From NCBI GenBank assembly GCA_026119855.1, contig JAOWBW010000442.1, positions 868,001-932,000 on the forward strand: a DNA stretch of 64,000 nt, read 5' to 3'. Source of the stretch: Campanula takesimana (lineage: Eukaryota > Streptophyta > Magnoliopsida > Asterales > Campanulaceae). The notes beneath the pieces were generated by a model. The model did no database searches and was not told the origin of the DNA. It was given only the letters and a program-made list of their open reading frames with translations. A program made the position numbers and the translations under genes. Numbering within the stretch: the stretch's first letter is position 1; each line of letters starts with the position of its first letter. Shown here piece by piece: positions 43,926 through 55,960 of this stretch.

Positions 43926-46900
43926 ATGCTGCAAGTCAATTCTGCTCTTCCTCCCCACTTCTCCTCTTTGAAATGGTAATCATCCTTCCTAACCATTTAC
44001 TCCTCATCTGTTTCCTTTTTTTTTTTTTTTTTATTATTATTATTAATTTTTATATTTCTTGCAATTCTGGTTTTTTAGTGTTGTTACTGGCATTGGCAAC
44101 AATGATGGTGAGGATCATGTCCTCAATCAAGACCCTTCTTCCTTCCACTTCAAACCCCCTGTAAGTCTCTACTTTTCTCTCTTTCTTTTATTCTCCTTTA
44201 ATCTTATCATCTACTCCAGTTGAGTAAGTTTACCAATTATCAACATTCTCTCATTACTTTACTTACTCCTATTTTAACCTCTCTTCTACTCCTTCATCTA
44301 TCTATTTCTCCCATATTGCATCTAAAAAACTGACATTCTTTTAATTGTTGTTTACATTTGTGATCACCCTTACTGCCCTCAACTGAGACCCAAACACTGC
44401 ATTTTTCATTGCCACCAAATTAGACTATTGAGTCCATGGAGCACCTTTCACGCATTCATTTGGGTGTTAGACTACTTAGGTATACTAGTTTGTTCACATG
44501 ATTCTGTTAAAACAAACATGCTATACATTGTTGCATCTCTCTCTCTCTCTCTCTCTGATAGCTTTAGCTTTTAGGCTAGTTGGGTTAGTGAACATGGTAT
44601 CAAATAAAATGGTTTGGCATGGAGGGGGGATTCAAATTATTCCACTTACATTTCTACTAAAAATATACGGGAATAATTATATGTTGGTTCTATATAAAGT
44701 GTCCCCTCCATGTATGCACATGCTGGAGAGTCTTAGAGGATGATTTACAAGGTTAATTTAAGAGTTTAGGTGGGTTGGTTGCTTATTGGCTTGTTTCTTG
44801 TTGATGTAGGCTGTAAAGTCTGGGAGGATCTTGCCTGACCAGTCTTCTGTTCACTTCGAACCTGACAATGCATCATGCTCGAGTCCCATTTCTTCCGTTC
44901 TTTCAAATGGCACTCAAACACCAAAGGTTCTTATACAAAAACTCGGGAAAACAATGTTAACCATAGATATATTTTTCCTGTACTCCTTAACATTTGCAAT
45001 TGCTTGCAGTCATCTGCCGAATTGGTGAAGGAGATCGCTTCAATTGAGATAGAAATACTTCATTTGGAACGTCATCTTCTTTCTCTCTACCAGTCAGCGT
45101 TTGGGCAGTTTGTCCCTAGCTTACTGGAAACCCCTTCACCAAATTTATACTATAAGACAGGATCAGAGTTAAGACCTACAGCTGAAGAATCGTGTAAAAA
45201 TGTGAACAAGCTGGATCCTGATGTGTGGACAGGTGGTGAGGAATATCATGGCAAAATTTCTCCTGCACAAGTTATTGCCGGTTCTTCAAATGATCAGGGC
45301 TTCGCTAATACTCCCATGTCCTCACGCAAAAGTGTTAGTATGCCTCCTCAAGTAGTATTTTAAACGAATACTTTATTTTGTGTTTCTTGCAGTCGTGCAT
45401 GTAAAGTAACACCATATGTACGATGGAAAATGCAGGTAAGTAGTGCTTCTGATTCGGGCCATCGTAGCCTCGCAGATCACCTCAGTTCTTCTTGCCCGCA
45501 AAACGTCTTTGATGGGCCTGATAAACTATCTGAAGACATTGTCAAATGCATATCTTCTATTTACTGCAAGCTTGGGGACCCCAATCTATCTGACACGGGC
45601 TTCTCAGTTTCTTCTTCATCTTCCTTATCTTCCTCTAGCACATTTTCAACTAGAAATGAAACATGGAGCCCTCAATGTAACGACGAAGCTACAGGGTCTG
45701 GTCAATTTAAAGACTGTAAAGAGGAGAGAGGACCATATGCTGATATGATAGAAGTTTTGAAAATATGCCTAGATGATGATAGTTTCAATTATGCTGCTAA
45801 AATGCTTGAAAATTTCAGGTAGTACAAGTGGAATACTTCATATTCCTTACTAACTCTGTTATACTCCCTCCCTCCCAAAATGATCTTCACACTTTTTTCA
45901 CCGTTACCACGAAGGATCTTTGAGCAATAATTTTAGGTTGACTCAATTATGCTAATGAAAATCTGAAATTTGTTATTGACACACCATCAACATCACAATC
46001 AATAACAAATTTTAAATTTTCGTTAGGATAATTAAATCAACCTAAAATCATTGCTCAAAGTTCCTTCGTAGTATAGTCGCAAAACGTGTGAAGTTCATTT
46101 TGGGACAGAGGGAGTATATTTATTGAAATCCCTTTACTTTTTTCTGCCTCTGACTTACTACATACTTGAGCCTTCCTGTTTATTTTCAGTCCATTTTTGT
46201 CGGTAGGAGGTGCTGGGGTGTCTTAATTTGATGGTAGGTAGAAGCCAAAAAGGTGTCACGCGAACTCAAACCTCAGCTTCACTGGACCTCTGTCATCTCA
46301 TCAACCTCTTGGGGGTCTTATAGCCTCCATTTGAAGGACAATTCAAAGGCCCGCAGCTCTGTTTTTTTCCTTCTTTTGTTATTTGACCGAGATTCGAATA
46401 ATTTCCAGTTGATTCTATCTTTTGTTATGTCCTTACAAAGTGGAAACCCACCCAAGTACCCTAGCTATTAAAACCTTAATAGCCCTTCAGACTCTGGAAA
46501 ATAGGAAATATAACATTTATTGTTTCTAAAAATATGGATTCTCTTTAATCCTGAAATTCTTATTGGTTGAAGTCCAAACTTTGCAGGTCGCTTATTAAAC
46601 ATCTCGAGAAAGTTGATCCGATGAAGATGAAGCGTGAAGAAAAGCTTGCATTTTGGATCAACATTCATAATGCCTTGGTGATGCATGTATGCCCTACATA
46701 ACTTTTTATTGTATAACCACTAAAGCATGTACACAGTTGTTGTGTGAAATTAAAGCATGGAAGTATACATGCATCAGGAGGTCGCATAATGAATTTTCTC
46801 TTGCTTGATGTTTCTCTGTGATGGAGTCAATCGAGTCTTATTCTTTCTGCTGATTTAAGTTAAAATGCCTTGTTTTCCTTATAAGTGTTTTCTGGTCTCT

Positions 46901-49468
46901 TTTATTCGGTGTCTTATCATTCACTCAATCCCTTGCATGAGATGGCACTGATTGTACAAAAAGAAGGAAGGGAAAAAGAGAGCCAATTTCCTTTGTTTCA
47001 TTTTGGTGACATGATTTTTGTGATTATTTTTTGACAGGCATACTTAGCATATGGAACTCAAAACTACATCAGAAGTAATTCAATTTTGAAGGTAAAGTGC
47101 AAGTGATTTTTTCTTTTCAAGTATCTGTCAAATGATTGGTTCAGCAAATGTGGTTTATGTCTTTGTTCTGATTAAATATTATCTTGCAGGCAGCTTATAA
47201 TGTGGGTGGACACTGTATAAATGCTTATGTCATACAAAGTGCCATACTAGGTGTCAGATCGCATTATCCAGCACCGGTATGACTTCTATATCTAAGATTG
47301 CTAATTACCATTCAAGCTTCATCCTTGTGCGGATAAGGGATATTTAGAATAGTTGACTTCTCCACTTCTCCCATTTCATTGAATGTGAATATGAATATGA
47401 TTCCTATTCTTGTTAGAGGCTAGAGAGAGTATTTCAGAATCTGCTTGATCCTTCCGTTTGACTTGCTAAGATCCAAAGCTTTGATCTTTGATACCTCTAT
47501 AAGCATTTTTATTTTCTAACTAGACTAGTATGGCCAATTGCTTCTTGTCGGACTCAAGCTAGATGCACTCTGGACTCCATAGTCATAGTACTGAAATTGC
47601 CAAACTTTCTCCTTATGTATTTCCCTTGTATTCTAGCTACTTTCCGTAACCAAGAGGATCAAAAAGGAAAAGGAATCGAGCTGATAAAAATAGGATCTTG
47701 AGTGAAGTTCATTGGCCGTAAAGTAACTATATACTCACTCCATCCGTCCCATCCGAAATAGGATTATTGGTCCCGACACAGAGATTAAGGTATACTAATG
47801 TTTTATTTGAAAAAGTGATTTACAAAGTAGGTGCTGTGATTATGAAGGAGAGAGAAAGAGGGTAGGGAATAGTAAATGAAAAGTGTTGTGAGTATGACAA
47901 GTGAGTCCAATTGATAAAAAAATTAATAGAACTTTTCATTTTAGGATGTACTATATCAAGTGGACACCCAAAATGGCAAAACATCCTATTTCGGGTGGGA
48001 GGGAGTATTTCATGTGCGTGTGTATATGCATGTAGATATTGGTATGGCACCACTGAAAGTAATAAGGATACTGTGACGTCCCGCAAGAGGTTGATGGATT
48101 TTTTTTTTTTTTTTTTTTGAGAATTCACAAGGCTTCAAGAGAGTGCTAGATAAGTTTTGGAAGATTCTATTGTAATCTGCGGAATAAACCGTGTAGAAAG
48201 TACTCTTTTAATTATCCTAGTTCTTGTATGCTAGCTCAATAATGATACCATTGTTGTAATTAAGTAATCATCCGTTGAGGAGGTGGAAGGGAAAAGGAGC
48301 GTCTTCATTTGGAAGACACCCATTTACAATCAAATATTGATACAAAAGAAATTTCCAATTCCAAATCTTAAGCTTTTAGTTTGCCTTCTGAATTTTGAGC
48401 TACCTGACTTTGTTTGGCTTCTCAATTTTGAGCTACTTGACTTGGTACAACTGCTAGGTGACCCAAGTGTCATATTGGCTATGCCAGTAGGACCAGTAAC
48501 CTTGGGACTTGGGAGTTTATTAAACAGCACTATTGAAGTGTAGCCAGAGAACTAAATTAACTTTCTGTTTTCTGCATGCCGTCACGTACCATAGTAACAG
48601 AGAGCAAATTTGAAATTTAGTACTTGTACGTATTAAGGAGGCGCATGTGACCTATTCAAAATGAGAATGCTCAAATTTAATGAAATGGACAATATTTAAT
48701 GGGGTCTTGGTTATAATCACATTTCTCTGTGACCGTGTACAAGGAATGAACACTGTAACTTAAACTTGTTGCAATTAAGTTTACCAATTATTCTACTTGA
48801 AATATGTTGTCTATCTGTAAATTTTGATTTTATTTTATTCTATTCCTACTAACAAAAAATTGGAAGCAGTGGCTACAAACACTGCTATCTCCAGGAAAGA
48901 AGTTCAAGACCCGTAACAGCAGGCATGTCTATGCCCTGGAATATCCCGAGCCACATGTTCATTTTGCATTTTCTTCAGGGTCATTCTCGGATCCAGCGGT
49001 ATGCCAATACTTTTAAAGATCATTTACTTACCTATATGGTACAAATAATTATTAAGAGTTCCTGAAACAAAATCAAAGTTTCTTTCTCGTTTTTTTTTTT
49101 TTTTTTTTTTTAATACAATATTGGTGTATGTATTGATGCCGTGTTGTTGGATGCAGGTTCGAGTGTACACTGCAAAGAATATATTCAGGGATCTGAGGGT
49201 TGCTAAGAAAGAGTTTATAGAATCTAGTGTCCACATCCACAAAGGAGTGAGAATATATCTGCCCAAGATTCTGTGTTACTTTGCAAAGGACATGGGAGTA
49301 ACTATACCAGGGCTATTAGAAACAGTGAATGCTTGTCTTCCACAAGTTAAGCAGGAAGCAGTGAAGAAATGTGTAAACGGTAAATCGGACAAGTACATTC
49401 ACTGGTTGGCTCAGAGTTCAATATTTCGGTATGTGATTCACAGAGATGTGGTTCAGGGAAGACAATAA
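43926..49468 (+). CDS. DUF547 protein with partial MIP1-type leucine zipper
   Basis: Exons: 43926-43975, 44079-44160, 44810-44926, 45010-45333, 45436-45818, 46587-46686, 47038-47091, 47190-47276, 48870-48998 and 49157-49468. All are in phase, giving 545 codons. Residues about 86-115 (ELVKEIASIEIEILHLERHL) match the end of the plant leucine-zipper domain found before DUF547. LSEDIVKCISSIYCKLGDP (about 225-245) is the conserved middle motif. The DUF547 domain spans about residues 315-460 (KREEKLAFWINIHNALVMH, AAYNVGGHCINAYVIQSAIL, HVHFAFSSGSFSDPAVRVY). The C-terminus ends VIHRDVVQGRQ. The biochemical role of DUF547 is unknown. Some members interact with MADS or ROP-signalling proteins. The junction of exons 4 and 5 (AGT|GTTAGT and TGCAG|GTAAGT) is the least certain. 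Most homologues have a longer N-terminal coiled coil, so an alternative upstream exon is possible. Confidence 0.88.
45819..46586 (+). other. DUF547 intron 5
   Basis: Holds a complete hairpin Stowaway MITE (45864-46113). The remaining 470 bp show nothing recognisable. Confidence 0.6.
45864..46113. mobile_element. Hairpin Stowaway MITE, complete copy
   Basis: Starts CTCCCTCCCTCCCAAAATGA, ends CATTTTGGGACAGAGGGAG, TA on both sides. A central palindrome pairs ATGAAAATCTGAAATTTG with its near-complement TAAATTTTCGTTAG. Best preserved of four copies. Confidence 0.85.
47277..48869 (+). other. DUF547 intron 8, 1.6 kb
   Basis: Contains a Stowaway MITE (47734-48005) and an 18-T run near 48099. No other recognisable feature was found. 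Confidence 0.6.
47734..48005. mobile_element. Stowaway MITE in DUF547 intron 8
   Basis: Starts CTCACTCCATCCGTCCCATC and ends TTCGGGTGGGAGGGAG. CCGAAATAGGAT at the left pairs with ATCCTATTTCGG at the right. TA on both sides. Confidence 0.8.
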
Positions 49469-49766
49469 TAACAGCATGCTGCAAACTGTACAAAGGTTTT
49501 AGGATAGGGCGTGAATGGGTCAAAACCAGTTATCGTATGTATCAAACTGTGTTACTGCTGCCATCTTTAATAGGTAGATTTTATTTGCTTAGAGTGATAT
49601 ATATTTGTCAAGTCAACTTTTGTGGGTTTTTTGGGTGCTCCTTGTCTGTATTAGTAAGGGGTCTTGTTTTTTGGTTACTCTATCCTTTCTTTTGGGAAGA
49701 ATGCTTGGAGTGCATTAGAGGAAAAATACTCACAAGTCATGTACTTCATCTGATTTTAAGTAAATG

Positions 49767-49801
<35 letters not shown>

Positions 49802-50244
49802 TTGTAAGATCAGACATTGTTTAACACAATCACAAGACCAACTATCACTACCCAAGCTAGATTTTTTTTTTTATAGATTATTTAGTCACTATACAGTACA
49901 TTCCAGCATAGTGTTAATTTGCATATTAGGCCATGGAGTAAATCAAATAAGACAGCAAAAACTAAAACTGCACAAACTTAGGCCATAGTAATCTAAAGGA
50001 GCAGCCTGCAGCAACATTGCATACAAACTTAGGCCATATAATATAAAAGAACAATGGCCAGCAATATTGCAAGATAGTTATTCACATTTGATCTACCAGA
50101 GACTAATAATTATTCCTCCTGTTGAACTTGTCGATCGAATTTGCCCCTTGACCCATCTTCTTGTTCTTCTGCAGCGGAATCCCTGAATCTCTAACCACGA
50201 ACCAAACCTTTGGTGTCACTTGTTACCAGAGCTCTGATACCACT
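49469..50244. other. DUF547 3' flank and truncated copia interior
   Basis: Holds the DUF547 3' UTR, a run of about 27 T (49768-49794), and an AT-rich stretch. At about 50115-50244, on the minus strand, is the start of a copia gag (MGQGANSIDKFNR) next to a primer-binding site GTGGTATCAGAGC. Confidence 0.5.
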
Positions 50245-50894
50245 TGTTAGAGCAATTAACAAGACTTGATGGAAAAAGTAAGCAATCACAAGAACACAGA
50301 TTTACGTGGTTCACCAACTTGGCTACGTCCACGGGTGGAGAGAGAATATATTATTAATATAGAGATCACATATACAAATCACACTAATCTAGTTGCATGA
50401 ATTATTGATCACAATAATTCTTGACTTTGCAAACCCTAGATCTAGAATTACAGATTTGGAACTTCTGTCTAACATCTTGAACTACTCTCTAGTTCTAGCT
50501 CTAGTCGATAAGTTTTCAAGTTGATTATTATGCTAGGGGAAGAGTTGTATTTATAATCATAAATAACTAAAACCCTAAAAGGAGAATGAATCTTATTTCT
50601 TGTGTACAAAGTAATTCTTTTCTCATTAGGAAATAACTTTCCTAATTCTTGAACAATTCCTTGTACCAATAAGAAACCTAATTAAACCTTAATCCTTATA
50701 TCAAAAGGATTTCCTTTTCCTTAGAGATAAAACAATTCTATTCTCATAAGAACACCACAATCCTTATTCTTGAATAAATCCTTAATCCCTTTCCAAAAGG
50801 AATTCTCAATTCCCAGTCACACAGGAATTACCGAACTTGTTGCGGATCTATCCTTAACCAATACGCATATTGATTCAAAGGCATATTCCCAACA
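50245..50894 (-). repeat. Copia 5' LTR (minus strand) with adjacent primer-binding site
   Basis: The 650-bp LTR reads TGTTAGAGC to TTCCCAACA. Just left of it the complement CTCTGATACCAC marks a tRNA-Met-type primer-binding site. A minus-strand TATAAATA (complement of TATTTATA, 50548-50555) marks the LTR promoter. Only about 130 bp of the interior follow to the left, so the element is truncated. Confidence 0.75.
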
Positions 50895-51206
50895 GGAAAG
50901 ATGCTGAAACAAATTTTGTCTATGAAAACGATGATGTGAATCAAGATCCATCTACAAGTACACATCTGGACATATCAGATTTTCTCAATTCAAATGGAAA
51001 TGATTTATGTTAATGAATCTCAATGTTATTGGAAGTACAGAAGAACTTTCAATAGCTGTTAAGCTGCAAATATGTCTGCAAGGATAGAACTCCCATAAGG
51101 AGTATTATTAGGAAGGCCAGTGATCTCACCTAACGAAATACATACCTCTGCCCAGAAGAGAGGGAGGCCAATTGGTTCCAAGGATCCGCATCCCCGTAAA
51201 CGGGTG
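50895..51206 (+). pseudogene. Copia-3 pol linker, left piece
   Basis: Ends in KRGRPIGSKDPHPRKR, the conserved motif between integrase and RT in copia elements. Stops and frameshifts precede it. It is interrupted at 51207 by a solo LTR and continues at 54627. Confidence 0.7.
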
Positions 51207-54200
51207 TGACACGCCCCCAAGTCCCGAGATTCCCTCATAGAACCTCGAAACTGGTGCGCGTAACTAACAAGAAGCGGAAAAACGGGAATGACACCTGAAT
51301 AAATCAACTAGTATCATATATACTCAAGAGAAACGAGCTAAAATAGCTCACCACAAGTTCTATACCAAGAAATTTAAACCAAATGTGGTTATATATAAGT
51401 ACTATACAAGTCTACCCAAGATACTGAGTCTAAACAACTGATACAAAATCGTCCTCACCAAGGTATAAAAAAACACTAGCCCCAAACAAGAACAACCTGT
51501 GAAGTAAGATCCTAGCTATGTCGAGCCTCACTGCGCACTACCACTTGCATTCCTGGGGGGGAACAAATAAACAAGGAACGGGGTGAGATAAATCTCAGTA
51601 AGTTACTAGATACAAGTACATAGCATGTCATCATGTAATCATGCAAATCAAGAAGATTATCAAGTAATCATGCTCAAGATGTCATCCAGTAAACCATTGT
51701 TGTCGTTGCTTATTGTAGTTGACAAATCACGATCAATCAAGTTGCTGCTGTGCAGTACACAAGAATACCCGGTAACCGGTGTCACTCATAAGAACAAGAT
51801 TCACGAGGTGTTCATGAGTTTAGCGTTCACTTTTATCAGGCGTATTGCTATAATAAAGGAAGTTATGCCCTTACTATGGCCTGTAGTAAGGGGTCAAGCG
51901 TAGATACATAGATTCCCGATTATCACTTAGCCCCAGCACTCGCGATAAGCGTGAACCTATATATCTCCGAACAAGCAAGGAGAACCAGCTGGACTCACAC
52001 AAGAATGCACAAGTAGTATTTACTTAAACTACGAGAGTAGAACTAAGTCCAAAAGTAGTGGACCAGTCCTTCATGAACCATATAATTATGTGCTCACCAA
52101 AACTAACGAGAATAGAACTAAGTCCAAAAATAGTGGATCAGTCCTTCATGAACCATGTAATCATGTGCTCACCAAAATACCAGTACACGTACGCAATAAT
52201 TGCGAATACAAATCAGTATAACAATGGCACGTAATGTGTCCACGTAACACAATCAATCCAAGTTAGAGTCTATTACTAACAGACCCCAAACAAGTAGTAG
52301 GGTACATCATTCTATGTCACTTTGTCATATGCCATATTTGCATGTACATATTCATATAATTTTTAACACATTAATGTGTCTATCACGGTACCCTTACTTC
52401 CAAGTAGAGCCCAATATCTTAGACTCTAAACACGTAGTCGAATAGGTCTTATTGTACCTAGTCACAATTATACCTCGCGTATATGTATCGTTAACAATCG
52501 AAGACATTTTCCAACACATATTGTGTTCTGTAATCATTCTTGTTTACTTAAATCGTAGGATTCATAGTTATATGAATTATCTTCGTATTACACTAGTCCC
52601 TCATTCTTTAGGAACTCAACTCAAGAACAAGATATCTTCTTTATACTTTATATATTTCATTGAGTATATGCACGATTAAAACCAATTACTAGAAAATTAG
52701 TGCTTGTTCATAGCACTTTCAATACACACGTATTAGATTCGAGTATGTAGTAGAATTGTTTATTCTCTATCTAGTTCCACATTCCAATTCTTTGGTTATT
52801 CATACCATATATCAAGTAGTCAAGAAGCCACATTCTATCAAGTAGCTATATGCAAGATTTGCACATACACACCAAGGATAGTTCTAACACGTTAGTGCTT
52901 GTTCATAGCACTTTCAAGTTCATTACCATACACATGTATTGGTTTCAAGTCATGTACAAGATTTTATCATCTTACATTCAAGTTCTCAATCCAATTCTTT
53001 GGATGTTCAAGACATGTACAAGAATTAAATATCTTATACTCAAGTTATTATTCCAATCTTTGGATATTCAAGTCATGTACAAGATTTAATTGTCTTATAC
53101 TTCAAGTTCAAGCTAAGTAGATGAGTTATACATCTCATACTTACAAGTTCTTAATCCTATACTTTGGATGTTCAAGCTCAAGACATTGTTCTAGTGCCCC
53201 TAAGGTACACAAACATTGGTTTCAAGACACATATAACACATTAGTGCTTGTTCATAGCACTTTCAAGACAATTAAAAGAGTTCTTACTCTTAGGCTCAAG
53301 TTCTCATTTTAATTCTATGAGTACTCATGTTCAAGACCAAGTTCTAATGCCCCAAAAGGTACATATACACTTGCTAGGATATCTTATACTAAGGCTCTAT
53401 GCCTTAGGAGGGGTAAGGTTTCATTTCATTTGGGATTTAAAACACTTTTTGTTAAAACAGGGGACCGGGCGGGCGCTCACTCTTACCCGGGAGGGCGCCT
53501 GCTCTAGCATTTTTGGAACCCAAAACCCTGGCAAGATGGGCGGGCGCGCAAGGCTCATCTGGGCGGTCGCCCATAGGACCGGGCGGGCGCTCGGTGGTCA
53601 CGCGGGCGGGCGCCTGGTGCAAATTTCAGCAAACACTCATTTCTTTCACAGGCTTACAATTGTCCGTCCCAAGCGTAAGAGTATACTTTTACTAATACAT
53701 AAGAAATACACAGGACATACAAACAAGTTCAAAACATTACTTTCAAGTTTATTTAATTCTTTTTACCGTCCCACAAATAATAGAATAATTTTTTTATTTC
53801 ATTTAAATATTTAACTGTTCCAAAAGTATAACTATAATTTTCTAATATACTAATATACTCATTTAGGGATACTTTCATTTATTTCACCGTCCCACAAGTA
53901 TAAGTATAATTTTTCTAATATACTTGTATAAACATTTAATCAAGTTAATATTTCACCGTCCCACAAATAGGAGTATAAATTTTCTAACACATTAGGAGTA
54001 TATTTTCATATACCCAGAACACTTCTTCAGGTCTATTTCGTTCTTTGTAATTCATACTAATACTCCCTTATTCCCAAATTTACAAGTATCACAAAATTCA
54101 ACCAAATCGCGAAATTAACAAGTACAAGTACCAAGAACAACATATATGCATGTTATTACAAGCAATGGGGAGCTAGTGACTTACTTACTCCGAAATCAAA

Positions 54201-54621
54201 TTCACCCAAACTAATTTTTGTTCGGCAGGAAATGCTCTACTCACCGCCCTGATCATTTATGCGGAGTCGAATTTCCGAACAGAGACATAATTAAGCGAGA
54301 GGAGTCGAGAATAGGGTAAACCCTAACTTTTCTTTTCTAAGACAGAGCAAGAGAACGTAAACTAATTTTTAGGAAAGTGAAGATCTTTCCTCAGACAAAC
54401 CAAGTTAATCCTTTGCATGTTTCAAGAATTGCAAGTAGGCCCTCCAAGTTCTACTTTGAGCAATTAAGCCCCTGAACTTTATTTTTCACAAATGACCCTA
54501 TGGTTTCAACTTTGAACACTTAGGTCCTAAACTTGATCAATTAGTTAAATAATTAACTCAATTAAAATAGCATATAAATATGCAAGGCCGGAATTTAACA
54601 TGAATTAGGACGGGCGTTACA
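51207..54621 (-). mobile_element. Solo LTR of a Ty3/gypsy-type element, 3.4 kb, in copia-3 pol
   Basis: Ends are TGACACGCCC and GGGCGTTACA, which are near inverted repeats with TG and CA termini. Flanks GGGTG (51202-51206) and TGGTG (54622-54626) agree in 4 of 5 bases. Copia pol reads across the two sides. There is no primer site, polypurine tract or coding sequence inside. The interior has tandem repeats and a GGGCGGGCGC-rich stretch (53461-53630). Confidence 0.7.
52033..53280. repeat. Degenerate tandem repeats inside the solo LTR
   Basis: A roughly 72-bp unit with AGAACTAAGTCCAAA and CAGTCCTTCATGAACCAT occurs twice (about 52030 and 52103). TTAGTGCTTGTTCATAGCAC occurs at about 52699, 52889 and 53233. 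Units with TTTGGATGTTCAAG recur at about 53000-53170. Confidence 0.7.
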
Positions 54622-54626
54622 TGGTG

Positions 54627-55161
54627 AGTGCATAAAAGTCAAATCCCGTTAGCGATAGTAAAATTGGGATTTCATCCGATCTATCTCATGATATTGTTCC
54701 AGATTTTATGGATTCGATTTGAAAACAAAATCGGGGGGACGCCTCGACATTGACATCCATTTATGAGAATAAAGAAATATCAGTTAGTCATGCATGCATA
54801 TATGAGATATGGCATCGGGATGAAACAATTATCAACGATGTATTTACTTATACAATAACGACTGGGATTATATGTGGTGATGATATTGAACCTCGCTCCG
54901 GAGATGAGTGTAAACAAATAGTTGATTGGCCTAAATGGGAGAAAGCAATTTAGTCAGAGTTTGATTCCTTAAAGAAAAGAGGAGTGTTTGGACCAGTAGT
55001 TCCTACACCTCTTAGGGTTATACCCGTGGGATATAAATGGGTATTTACGAGAAAAAGGATTGAGAGAAACGAGATTACGAGATATAAAGCTCTCCTTGTG
55101 GCACAAGGTTTCTCTCAACAGCCTGGGATTGACTTTGATAAGACATACTCTCGTGTTTAGT
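54627..55161 (+). pseudogene. Copia-3 RT start, right piece
   Basis: Continues copia pol: EEC-type DECKQIVDWPKWEKAI, then a stop (TAG at about 54952), FDSLKKRGVFGPVVPTP, IPVGYKWVFTRKRIE and YKALLVAQGFSQQPGIDFDK. The text breaks off at TYSRV. The catalytic part of RT and all of RNase H are deleted. Confidence 0.8.
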
Positions 55162-55722
55162 AAGTTATTACATTCATATATTTGGTCAGATAATGATCCA
55201 GCAGATCAGAAGTCAAGACAACTGCGGTGACTGATTCACGAAGTCACTACCTAAAGCCACTTTTGAGAAGTATATGAAAACAATTGGCTTACGCAGATTG
55301 TTAGAGCTTCCAAGGGGGAGTATCTATACGATACTCAGATTTCATTGTACTCTTTTTCCTTCGCGAGGAGTTATTTTTCTCACTGGGTTTTGTTACCCGC
55401 CAACGTTTTAACGAGACAATGAGCGTTTATTGAAAAGATTGTGAGTTGTACTATTTTCCTTCGAGATTATTTTTCCCAAAGGGTTTTTGCTCGGAAGATT
55501 TTTAATGAGGCAACACAAGTGGCACAATTATCCTTCAATATGAATCTCCAAGGAGGATTAGGCGACTAAGAGATCGCGAGTAATGTTTTGTTCAAAGGGA
55601 GTATCATGAAGCTAAGGAATCGTGTACTCTTTTTCCTTCACTAGAGTTTTTATCCCACATGGTTTTTCTCTGGTAAGGTTTTAATGAGGCATGCTACTTA
55701 GCTGCGGACATCCAATGGGGAG
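55162..55722 (+). other. Copia-3 3' untranslated region and polypurine tract
   Basis: Repeated phrases such as TGTACTCTTTTTCCTTC and GGTTTTTCTCTGGTAAGG followed by TTTTAATGAGGCA are typical of the 3' leader before the polypurine tract in this copia type. AATGGGGAG (55714-55722) is the polypurine tract. Confidence 0.65.
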
Positions 55723-55960
55723 TGTTATAAAATATTATTGTATGTATGTCCTTTGTACCAAAAGCTTACAAGAGAATTTTTGCAAGATAAGCTTTCACGA
55801 AGCTTACTAGGGAAGCTTTGTAAATATCTTCAGGCACGCTTACAAAGGAAGCTTTGTAAATATCTTCAGTGAAGCTTACAGGGGAAGCCTTACTAAAGGA
55901 TAATGTTTATCTTTATGAAAGATTACAGAGGAAGCCAATTTTCACCTATAAATAGTAGGC

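Noticed and set aside
46190..46480. Possible SINE in DUF547 intron 5
   Set aside because: GGAGGTGCTGGGGTGTC and ACTCAAACCTCAG look vaguely tRNA-like, but no B-box or target duplication could be made out.
53248..53814. 188-codon ORF in the solo LTR
   Set aside because: Gly/Arg-rich reading of GGGCGGGCGC repeats without domains. It lies within non-coding LTR.
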